In this document: one piece after another, positions 54,416-64,000 of the stretch
Layout of the letters: each line of letters starts with the position of its first letter
How positions within the stretch are numbered: position 1 is the stretch's first letter
DNA from: Populus alba
Lineage: Eukaryota > Streptophyta > Magnoliopsida > Malpighiales > Salicaceae
Length of the DNA: 64,000 nucleotides
Direction of reading: 5' to 3'
Assembly: GCF_005239225.2 (NCBI RefSeq)
Contig: NC_133298.1
Location: forward strand, 4,836,001-4,900,000
Program-made: the position numbers and the translations under genes
The notes under the pieces: generated by a model
Told to the model about the DNA's origin: nothing
Databases searched by the model: none
The model's input: the letters and a program-made list of their open reading frames with translations, nothing else

Positions 54416-55358
54416 GATACACCAGAGGAAGCTTCAGCTAATAAATATATGAACATCATAAATAAAATATTTTGAAACAACAATAATTTACATAATTATG
54501 GAACCTGAACCATGATACAATGCCCTGGAAGACGATGCCATCAGTTTTAACCATGTACATGCCAAATGCTCTCGATCAATCTCCCACAAGACTGGTTTGA
54601 ATAATCAACTTGTAAACCCACAACAGACATCCCAGGATCAACTTTTCCCTATAAACTTGATTATTGAACTTACACGTACATGCTTTGAATATGCTTGAAT
54701 AGAGGGGTAGAGCCCACAGAATCAAGAGCCAACTTGATGATCAAAATTGGTCTTATTCTCTGTCTGCATCTTATATAGCCCACTCTCTCACTAATACATC
54801 ACTCATTACAGTTCCGACAATTAACTATATATATTGCGAGCACAGTAACAATGGGCCCAACCAGCTGCAAGGGTGAGAAAGTCTCGCCAAGATATAAAAA
54901 CCTGGGGTTAGAAATCAAACATGCCAAAACAAATCAGACAAGCACTATGAAATATAATGCATCATAGATCATTACTTGGCCCTAGCTTGTCAAGACCCAA
55001 TAGACAAGATTTCTCTCCGGATTCCTTACCTATACATATCTAAACATACATATAGACATTTTCTTCCTATTAACTCTATCAGGGTTAAATGCAACAATAA
55101 TAACATACATAAATCCATAATATAAATCAATTCTCTTAATACAAAAGTTGATATGAATTAGTAAATATAGATTACTAACTAAACATAACGGAATAACATT
55201 AATTACAAACATAAAAACAATTTCTGAACGTTCAACAAAAATAACCTACCAACAAATTACAAGCTTGAAAAAAATAAATAATTAATGAGAGGGTGAGTTC
55301 AATAATTCAGTGAGTAGATAACGTTCAATATACACATACAAGGTAATATAGTAATGAG

Positions 55359-55404
<46 letters not shown>

Positions 55405-55815
55405 GAAAGTTTCATAACAGACCATAACAAGAAATACCATAAGATAATGTTCGTTAGAAAATCAAAATACAATGAGCATGACACTCTAGATTATGGGATA
55501 ATTAGTCATCATAGATTGGTGACTCCCTCGACCAACTAGGATTTATGATTACTCCTTTCATAATAAATATTATAATTGGCATACCATAAGGTTATAATCA
55601 AATAAAATAAAATCATTTGTTAAAATCTCAACTTATAAAATCAATCAAATAAGAAGCTATGAATTTAAAAGCACATAATAGCTCATATAAAAAAATTAAT
55701 CTTAATAAATGATTATGTTTTATTATAGACAAGATATAATAAATAATATATAAATTACCAAGAAACATAATTCATTTCATATTACCAATTCAAATATCTA
55801 TATTATTTTATTTTT
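54416..55815. other. Intergenic and left part of an older LTR copy
   Basis: No gene is supported. From about 55030 onward the sequence resembles the inner LTR at 55816-57745. The shared GATAAyxAGTCrxCAxAG and ACTAGG-type blocks at 55490-55545 correspond to 56420-56465. It is probably the left half of an older related LTR that the younger copy interrupted. A (TA)n tract lies at about 55361-55400. Confidence 0.5.
55361..55400. repeat. (TA)n microsatellite
   Basis: A perfect alternating TA tract of about 40 bp inside the outer LTR-like sequence. Confidence 0.95.
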
Positions 55816-57745
55816 TGTCACGACCCGAATCTCAGGTCCATGACCGGCAACGTAGGAGCGATATGAAAAGGACACCTCACCTACGCTAAGCCTCAAAACA
55901 TACATATCAAAATAAAAATTTATTCAAAAATACGCAGCATTTTATAATCTTCAGAAATATTATATTGTTCAAAACTGATAAAACCAAAATATAGTTTAAA
56001 CCTCCTTATTAGTAATTAAAACAAAAACAATAATCCATAATATTCATTACATTGTCAAAATCCAAACTTAATTAAAACAAGATAATGGTGGAGCGTCAAA
56101 GACATCGAATCAAAACTAAAAGGAAAGCCTCGTAGAACAAGCAAGGCATACCGACCAAAATTGAAGAAGCGGAAGCACCTAACAAAGTCCAACTGCTATC
56201 AGAAACTAAAAACTTGAAATAATATTAAGAATGAGGGGTGAATTCAATCAACTCAGTGAGGGAATAACATTTAATATACATTTTAGATATTAATAGTTTG
56301 CAAGATGATTTATCTTGATATATATATATATATATTATCATAATGTAGTGGAATACATGTCAGAGATCAGATGACATCCGAAGGTGACCAGATGATACCC
56401 GAAGGTGACCACTATGGGATAATCAGTCGCCACAGGCTGATGCCTCTCTCACCAGCTAGGTATACAGAATACTATGTGCACATAGGCTAACTACTCTTCG
56501 TTAGCATGAAGTTACTGACAAGTCCTATATCAAGGCATAATAGATATTTACAGAATCATCAAAGAAACGTATATCATATCAAATAGAATTTAGTTTGAAA
56601 GATTGCGAGTGCAAATTCAAAAATAAATGAGTACTCAGAAAATAAAGCAACATATATAAATATTCAAGAAATTAACTATTTGTACTCATTGTATAATCAA
56701 CATATATATTTATTTATAATATATTCATATTAAAGGTTATCCCACTCACCCAGATAATATAGAACTAAAAGGAATGTCAGATGAAAGACTCGAAAATCCT
56801 ATTGAGGGATCGTTAGAAGAACTTACAACAATATATGAAATATACTAAAAAACAAATCAAACAAAAGATCCCAATGCATAAAATAAAACCAGGTTTAGTA
56901 TCCTAAGTTTATGGACTAAAAATGACAATTTTCCAAAATAGGGACCAAAATGTAATTTTACCAAAATTGGAGGACCAAACTGTAAATACATAACCATACT
57001 AAATTTTCACCCATAAACCATCCTAAATTCTTTATAGAACGAACTAGGGACCTAATTGTAATTTTCATAAAGTTCAGGGACTAAAATGTAAATTCCTAAA
57101 GTTGAGGGACCAAACTGAAAATATTCCAAATAAATTATCAAACTGAGATTCATCATCCTTAACCTCATAATAACACTGTACAGAATCTAAAAATATATTT
57201 AGGGGTCAAATCATAATTTTTCTAAAGTTTGGGACTAAACTAATTTTTTCATAAATCAAGGACCAAAATAAAATTTGGTCATCTTCAACCTCAATGCTAT
57301 TCTGTCCAGATTTTCTAGCAAGGTTAAAATGAATTTCTTAACCCATAAAAATTAATTTAAACAAATCAACTCATAATCCTTATTTCTAACCACATAATAA
57401 TCAATTACTTAACATTAAACCCTTTATAATCATAAATCAATCTTCACAACATAAACTTTCAATCCTTATAAACACTAATCTCTTCTTTAATCATTCCATA
57501 AGCAAACTATAATCAAAAGTAATACGAAAGAGAACCACTTACTTGCTACTTCCACCTTTCTTGAATAAAAACTCAAGATCAAAAACTAAACTCTTTGGTT
57601 TGAGGAGGGGAGGGTCCCGGTAGCTACAAGAATTAGAAGAGAGGAAGGAAATTCTCTTGCAACTCTTCCTTAAATACCTAGGTTAAATTAGGTTGGGTTT
57701 GGGCTGACTTGGGCTTAGGTTTGAGCCAAAAGTTCGGGTCTTACA
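55816..57745. mobile_element. Long solo LTR (Ty3/gypsy-like)
   Basis: This 1.93-kb block has LTR-style ends, TGTCACGACCCGAA at the left and TTCGGGTCTTACA at the right (imperfect inverted repeats beginning TG and ending CA). The flanks TTTTT and TTTTG may be a decayed 5-bp target duplication. It has no coding region. Inside (about 56930-57260) are recurring GGGACCAAAATGTAATTTT-type words common in plant LTRs. The gypsy assignment is by end sequence and length only. Confidence 0.65.
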
Positions 57746-59676
57746 TTTTGTATATATAATATTATCTACTTATTTGACTCAAAAACAAAAAAAAAATACA
57801 AAAACAAATTGATAAAATTTTATTGATGCCTGGCAAGTAAAATATCAGAAATATATAAATAAAAAGAAAACATACTCAAAACAAACTAAAAAATCGATCA
57901 AAGAGTCTAAATAGTCGATCGGCTCAAACAAATCGATCAACCTGTTGATGGAGATTTCAAATTCCCGATCCATCAGTCTCCCAACAATTATAGACCTTCA
58001 AAAATCCAACATGTATATCAAAAACTTAAAATAATCAACCCATGACATTTCATCCAAATCATCAATATAACCCATAACATAAATTTCAAACCCTAAACCC
58101 TAACAAAATCATATATATTAAAACATAACTATTACCTTAAAGATCTATTTTCACAAATTCTCTTCCATTTCCTTTATCTTTTTCTTTCTTCTTTTTTTCG
58201 TCTTTCACTTCCAGTTCTATCTCTCTCAATTTTAGATTTTCTATTTTCTTTCTTCTTTTATCAATTATAGTGCAATTACCTCAATATCCCTCATTTATTT
58301 ATACTTAATATTTACTCTACCACATTTGAAGACAAACTCACAGCAATCTGAATATTTGAAGATCCATTTCATCCGAGTTACAACAATGTGCGATTTTACT
58401 GTCTCAATACAAACAGAACTCAGTACAAAAGCAATCCAGGACTAAAACTTACTGTATCATATCATATCCTGTTGCAGGTGAGAAAGCATTAGGTGACTAA
58501 AACCTAATTAATTAATGGATGTCGGAACAAATACACTTGATTAGATTAATTATTAATTAATTAATTAATCAGCAAGAATATTAATCATGTGAAGCATCGC
58601 TTTGTAACGCAGGTGAAAAGAGTACAAGAAAAATAACACGTACGTCACTAAGAGATTTTATTAACTCTTTAAACAAACAAAAAAGTCCAACCAAAATCAA
58701 CTAAGAAATCCAGAAATAAAAGCAAAGTAATAAAAGTATACTTATACAAATTAAGAAATCAGAGAAAAAATAACAAAATCAGTTACAAGTAAAATTAAAT
58801 TTATGTAAAATATTTTGAGTATAATCTAACAACCAAATAAAAAAAATTATATATATATTCATCAATTTAGTGTCATGATGTGAGTTATTTTATTATTTTT
58901 GATAACCCGGGTTCAGCTTACGTTCATCATAATTAATTTTTGAATTCATTACATATCTTGCAAGCTTAATAAGCAGATAAAACACTGTAGGGTGACAAAC
59001 ATATACAAAAAAATAATAGAAAAAACACAAATTTTTTTCTTTATTAGATCAAGACCTCAAGTGCAATGAGGTTAATTTGGGCGCCTGTTATTTGGACAAG
59101 CTGGGTCAGTCTATATATTGACAGACGCATCCACCAATTATATATATACTTCCCTGCTTTTCATATTCCAAATACTTTGTAGTAGAACATCATTTACTGG
59201 TACATTTGTTCTGAAATTAATCAAATTATAATGGAGAGAGAAAAATAATATTTAGAAGAGGTGGAGGATGCAATGGGAAACATAGTATAACAAATTAATT
59301 TGGAAGGAGCAATGGTCATGATAATGTGAAAGATTATTCATCACCCCGAAAAAAGAACGCGATCGATGAAATTAAGAGATGATGAGGACGTGCGTACGTA
59401 CGTCCTCCCCCTGAGAAAAACTAAACTTGCAAGCTTGAATTGACAGGGACATATCAACCTCCTCTGTGCATCAATCGCGTTTTAAAGTCAAACAAGGGGG
59501 CGAGCCGAGCTTCATTATCAACCAAATATCTATCTTAATATTGAATTATGCGCGTCGGTCTCATGCCCTAATCACTAACACCAAAGTCTTGATTCCTTTT
59601 TAATATATACGTATTAATTCCACAACTTAGATATTGCACATCCAAATTAAATCTTGAACTATCCATCTATCAACGG
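57746..59676. other. Right part of outer LTR-like sequence and NHL6 upstream region
   Basis: About 57746-58330 may be the right half of the older LTR interrupted at 55816. The rest is AT-rich. Closer to the NHL6-like start, a TTGACA W-box-like motif occurs near 59440 and GTCAAAC near 59488. No gene is supported. Confidence 0.4.
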
Positions 59677-60498
59677 ATGGATATGGCAAATCATCAGAAG
59701 ATTCATCCGCTCAATATGAGTAGTCGTGCCCATGATGATCAACAACCAGATGCTGAGGCACCACAGGCTCCCACGGTTCCATTGGTGCCCCGAGGCTCCT
59801 CCAAGTCTGATAAAGGCGATGCAGCTGCATATCTCCTTCCTCGTGACAACCCGCACTACCCTCCTTTTCAGCGTACAATCCCGGTCATCCACACTAAACC
59901 ACCCAAGGAGAGAAGCAGCTGTTGTTGCAGATTCTTGTGTTGGACACTCTCTCTTCTCTTCCTCCTCCTCCTTCTCATTGGAGTTGTTGCTGGAATTCTT
60001 TACCTTGTCTTCCAACCTAAACTCCCAAAGTACTCCATCGATCGGTTGCGAATTACCCAGTTCAATCTCACAAACAATTCCAGCTTAACTGCAACCTTCG
60101 CCGTCACCATCACGGCTAGGAATCCCAACAAGAAAGTGGGCGTCTACTATGAGGGAGGGAGCCATATAAGCGTGTGGTACACGGGCACAAATCTATGTCA
60201 AGGTTCGCTGCCAAGATTCTACCAGGGTCACAGGAACACCACCGTGCTTAATGTGTTGTTATCAGGACAAACAAATGATGCAACTACATTGATCACTTCA
60301 CTGCAACAGCAACAGCAGCAGACTGGAATCATTCCTTTGAACCTCAGGGTTATTCAGCCTGTGAGAATCAAGTTTGGCAAGTTGAAGATCATGAAGGTGA
60401 AGTTCAGGGTCAGATGCAGACTAGATGTCGACAACTTAGCTGCTAATAACGCCATTAATATTAGAAATAGTAGCTGTAAGTTTAGGTTTGGGCTATAA
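59677..60498 (+). CDS. NHL6: NDR1/HIN1-like LEA2 membrane protein, NHL6-like
   Basis: A single exon encodes 273 aa. The cytosolic tail has HQKIHP, PTVPLVPRGSSKSDKGD and a cysteine cluster (ERSSCCCRFLCW). One membrane helix follows at about residues 87-112 (LLFLLLLLIGVVAGILYLVF). The LEA14/LEA2 domain begins PKYSIDRLRITQFNL and contains ITARNPNKKVGVYYEGGSHI, LPRFYQGHRNTTVLNV and VRIKFGKLKIMKVKFRVRCR, and ends SSCKFRFGL. It closely follows Arabidopsis NHL6 (At1g65690), a plasma-membrane protein linked to ABA, stress and defence responses. The true start may be Met3 (MANHQKIHP), which fits homologues better than the first ATG. A CAG/CAA run encodes six glutamines late in the protein. Function by similarity only. 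Confidence 0.92.
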   Translation: MDMANHQKIHPLNMSSRAHDDQQPDAEAPQAPTVPLVPRGSSKSDKGDAAAYLLPRDNPHYPPFQRTIPVIHTKPPKERSSCCCRFLCWTLSLLFLLLLLIGVVAGILYLVFQPKLPKYSIDRLRITQFNLTNNSSLTATFAVTITARNPNKKVGVYYEGGSHISVWYTGTNLCQGSLPRFYQGHRNTTVLNVLLSGQTNDATTLITSLQQQQQQTGIIPLNLRVIQPVRIKFGKLKIMKVKFRVRCRLDVDNLAANNAINIRNSSCKFRFGL

Positions 60499-62892
60499 AT
60501 TAACTTTATGAATTATTTCATATTTATATTTCATTTTGATCAAGATACATGTATTATGCCCATGGACCATTGATCAAAAGGTTTTTTTTTTTTCCTTTTC
60601 TTTTAATTTTCACTGTTTTTCTTAGCTATTTTCCCCGATCCTAATTAAAGACTGGAGGATTATAATTATTTGATTTTTTTCCTCCATGTCTTTAAATTGC
60701 TATGTATTATTATGAGTGTTGCATTTATTCTCCATATATTAAATTTTTACATTACTTTTCCATTTGATACTGTTCACCCTTAATTAAGATTTAGCATTTA
60801 ATGATTAATAGAAATAGTTGATCATGCAGTACTGAAAATGTTAATATATATAATTAATTACAAAAGTATTTTTAAAATCAATGTTGATGCAATGAGAAAT
60901 TGGAACATGTAATTAAAGTTAAGATATAGTTGGTGAAATTATAAACCATGATCGATCAGTAACTAATTATTTTATGCAAGCTGTAATGCTAGCTTGAACT
61001 TGGATTAAAAATCTTTATTATATACAGTGGTATACAAAAAATTAATTTTAATTTACCAAAGCTTCCAGACTTGTTTTGGTATGTGGTTGAAACTGCATTC
61101 TTCAAAAATTAAATTTGTTTTTACTTAACATTATTATTTTTTTATATGTTTTGGATCATTTTAATATACTGATGTCAAAAATAATTTTTTTAAAATAATA
61201 TTTTTTATATGTTTGGCCGTACATACATACATACATATTCACTATGTTTCATATTGTTTTATCTTTTATTAATTTTAATAAATGAATTTTGTGAGCACAA
61301 ACGAGTAAATATCTCGTTTTATGATATTAAATATCTTGGCCTAAATTAATTTCTTAATTTTTTTAGTTTTTATTTTAGTTATTATTATTAACAAAAAAAA
61401 TTATTTATTTACATAGATGAATATTAGATATTTGGATAAATTTTTTGATTCACACTTAGAATTTCTATTGTGTAAAAAAACATATCAAAATAGTTTGTAT
61501 ACTCAAGTTTTTTTTTTTTTTTTTAAGAAAAGAAAAATTACGACCCACTAGTGTGTACGTATCAAATCAAAATTTTAGTTTCTCTCCAATTAATGTTTTT
61601 TTCACCTTTATTTGTTTAATTCTTTTATGCAATTAATTTTTTTTTTTTCTTAACTTCATCTTTAGACATTTGATTTTTTAGAGATCTGGCTTCATACAAT
61701 TTTATTACTTTGCATTTGTTTTTTTTTTAATATTAATTTTGTAATTATTTTTATTTTTTTTTTATAAATTTATCTCGATCTTATAATCCAGATCATGAAT
61801 TTTGCATGTCATTTTTAATATTTTTTTTAGAGTTTTTTTTTTTTTTTTTCAAAATGTGATACTAATTCATTTAGATTTTTTTCTTTGTCCTGAACAAATG
61901 AAGTTTATTTTTTAAAATAAAAAATATTTATTTTTAAATAATATTGCTGGTGTGTTTGGCCTTGCATTATATATATATGCTTATCTTTTAAGTCATGAGA
62001 TTTTTAGGTTGTGAATATATCTTTTATTAATCTTAATAAATAAGTTCATTAAATATAAGAATAAATGATTTTATAGGATTAAATATCTTATTTTACATTT
62101 CTCTATTAATTTTATTGATTTTTTTTTGGTTATTATTAATAAAAAAATTTCCCGATTGGTAATTTGTTTAATGAAACACTTGTATAGGTTTTTCAAATTT
62201 ATACATTGAATTTCTTATGTTAAAAAACATATTGAAACAATCTATATAGCCAGTTATTTAAAACAAAAAAAAATCAAAACCCGTGACAAATCACGGATTA
62301 AATGGCTAGTAAAATCTAAACATGATTATCTACAGTCCAGTGATGTGTTTTCATGCGGATCCATTTCTCCAAAATATTAACCACAAAAAAATTTGCACTA
62401 GTTAATTTACCAGCATAATTAGAAATTGGAATATATTTTTCGTATCAAGTTGCAATAGAAGAAATACAAAAAGGAAACGAGTTTCATTTATTTCTTGAGC
62501 TACACTACAGCATATGGGCATGGTTATGAAGCATAAGGTTTTGATTCACCAAGTCATGGCTGTAAGTGAGAATGAATCAGGTGTGTGTGTGTGTACCAGT
62601 ACTGCAACTTAGAAATAAGAAAGGGAAATGGTCTAGAAATAATGAATCGGGTTCTTACTGCTCCAAACCCTCAAATACTGCTCTCTTCATTCTCCAGTGA
62701 AATGTTATCATATCACACACATCAAAGGAACTTGCTACATATGGCAATACTGCCCCCTTCCCCTTTCCTCCAGATATCATATCGTTTCAAACTCATTCCA
62801 AAGAATACCGCTACAGGGAAAAGGTAGCTCAAAATTTAGTGGATATTGCATAACGATGAAGAAGATGATCAACAGTAGCCTCATTCCTGTTG
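60499..62892. other. Intergenic, NHL6-NBS1, with transposon debris
   Basis: This holds the 3' flanks of two convergent genes and AT-rich repeats. A MITE-like copy lies at 61075-61218. A diverged direct repeat pair lies at about 61230-61510 and 61960-62255. Near 62280-62310 is a CCCGTGACAAATCACGGATT palindrome. No gene is supported. Confidence 0.45.
61075..61218. mobile_element. Dispersed MITE-like element, copy 5
   Basis: It carries the family core CATTTTAATATACTGATGTC and starts TTGTTTTGGTATGTGGTTGA. It is AT-rich and non-coding. Confidence 0.5.
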
Positions 62893-64000
62893 TCAGCCAC
62901 GTGTAAGAAGTCCGTGAAGAGAACCAGCAACTCCACGCCGCCTTCCCTGCATAGTTTAGGAAGCAGCAAGCATTTCTCATTGTCTTGTCCCATTTATCTT
63001 TATCAAGTTACACACCTCAGTTTCTAACAGTTAAACCCTCATTCCAATTCATCCAAACAAGTTTTGGTAGTCACCTTTTCAGTGTTGAATAAGTCCTCTG
63101 CAATTGCTTCCATTTGCTTTCGCCTTTTTTCTTCCTTCACAGACTCGAGCATATCCTGATTCCCATAGTCAAAATCTCTATCAAGAAACAAACAAAGACT
63201 TGATGATAAGTATTATTTCAAGTGGTAACACTTTTACTAAAACAACACAAATTTCTCAAATCACAAACTTACGTCATTTAATTGAATGAACAAATTATAA
63301 TGTCAATCAAAAGGTTGCCACATGGGTTAGTTAAAAAGTTTAATAACAATTATGGTATCTCTAGCATTACTCTGTAGTAACCATGATCTTACTTGTATGG
63401 ATATTTCGAGAATGGAATCAGATTGTTGAAACTATTCCCTGATTGAGTGTTACCCTGAGAGAGGATAAACAGCAAAATAATTTTACTTAATGTCTTGTCA
63501 ACAGGCATGCCCAAACAAAAACCGCAATAAGAGAAAAGGAACAAGGAAAAAAAATGCAGATGCATCATTTATTTTTATTTGTTTTCATTGATTCAACATA
63601 AAATTGATGGCAAGGGCGCATGCACAGATAACAATTTATCAATTGAACTGAATCCCAAGGACACAAATTAAAGGCATCATGAGACCAATTCAATGGCATC
63701 TTTCTTCAATATATTTCTCAGTCTAAAACCATGGATTTGATCAGCTCCACATATTTTCCCATCACAACCATGGAGGAGAGAAATGACTGGACAAAGATTT
63801 TCTAATACACCAGCTAAAACTAATTGAGTCTGAACTCCCAGGCATGAGACTGGTAAAAAAGGGGAAAATTCCAGCACCTTTCTGAAGCGTTTGAAATTCA
63901 AAACTTCATTATTTGGAGTCGAACTGATTTGAGCAGGTAAATTCAAATCTCTAATGATTAAATCTTGGCTATAAATAATATCAGAATTTCCACTTTCAGC
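62893..64000 (-). CDS. NBS1: NBS1 (Nibrin) C-terminal exons, partial
   Basis: Four exons are read on the minus strand: 64000-63878 (5' truncated by the edge), 63454-63393, 63177-63075 and 62946-62893 with a TGA stop. All have GT-AG borders and consistent phases. The peptide reads AESGNSDIIYSQDLIIRDLN ... NFKRFRK | GNTQSGNSFNNLIPFSKYPY ... EEKRRKQMEAIAEDLF ... GRRRGVAGSLHGLLTRG. FKRFRK matches the MRE11-binding (K)FxxFxK motif. The acidic E-x-AEDLF near the end matches the ATM-binding FxF/Y-type tail (human EESLADDLF). NBS1 is the regulatory subunit of the MRE11-RAD50-NBS1 complex in DNA double-strand-break signalling. The N-terminal FHA and BRCT domains would lie beyond the window. The exon 4 frame was chosen by phase; another frame is open but would break the phase. 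Confidence 0.8.

Noticed and set aside
1..64000. CRISPR arrays, bacterial operons, tRNA/rRNA genes, organellar or viral insertions
   Set aside because: No spaced identical repeats, ribosome-binding sites, cloverleaf or rRNA sequence was seen; repeats are transposon- or microsatellite-type.

Overview
The window is nuclear DNA of a woody eudicot, most likely Populus or another Salicaceae. The evidence is multi-exon genes with GT-AG introns, AT-rich intergenic DNA, Ty1/copia, LINE and hAT-type transposon debris, and proteins that match known Arabidopsis families. No organellar, bacterial or viral block was seen. All calls come from reading the sequence; no database search was run.

Layout, left to right. 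(1) The 5' part of the m6A-methyltransferase subunit gene MTB (METTL14-like) runs off the left edge on the minus strand. (2) 2.8-8.8 kb is a decayed minus-strand copia element whose gag and 3' LTR are each split by another insertion. (3) 8.95-10.06 kb is a hAT-like non-autonomous transposon carrying a gene fragment that resembles DUF1645. (4) A DCR-like BAHD acyltransferase (-) lies at 10.5-12.3 kb. (5) 13.0-14.5 kb holds a recent 332-bp tandem duplication, AT-rich degenerate repeats and a TA microsatellite. (6) A UPF0496 membrane protein (-) lies at 15.6-16.7 kb. (7) Fibrillarin (+), seven exons, lies at 19.5-22.3 kb and hosts two tandem U60-like box C/D snoRNAs in intron 5. (8) A six-exon MATE/DETOXIFICATION transporter (-) lies at 23.5-27.2 kb. 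(9) 30.1-38.6 kb is a minus-strand LINE split by a complete plus-strand copia element with 526-bp LTRs and a CATGA target duplication. (10) A ribosomal-L1-domain nucleolar protein (+) lies at 39.3-40.5 kb. (11) An intron-containing fibrillarin pseudogene at 41.9-42.6 kb is flanked by direct repeats. (12) An At4g06598-like bZIP gene (-) at 43.6-45.0 kb has a GT-to-GA change at one expected splice donor. (13) RRM gene remnants (-) lie at 47.2-48.1 kb. (14) An At1g65710-like Ser/Arg-rich protein (+) lies at 49.6-52.0 kb. (15) A 2.2-kb gag-only copia element (-) with an intact 418-codon ORF lies at 52.2-54.4 kb. (16) A 1.9-kb solo LTR at 55.8-57.7 kb is nested in a related copy. (17) An NHL6-like LEA2 membrane protein (+) lies at 59.7-60.5 kb. 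(18) The 3' exons of NBS1 (Nibrin) (-) run off the right edge.

Two genes form a functional theme. Fibrillarin and the L1-domain protein act in nucleolar ribosome biogenesis, and both promoters carry telo-boxes (AAACCCTA) and site II TGGGCY motifs. The fibrillarin gene also appears to encode the guide RNAs its own protein would use. The At1g65710-like and NHL6-like neighbours match adjacent loci on Arabidopsis chromosome 1, which suggests conserved microsynteny interrupted here by retroelements.
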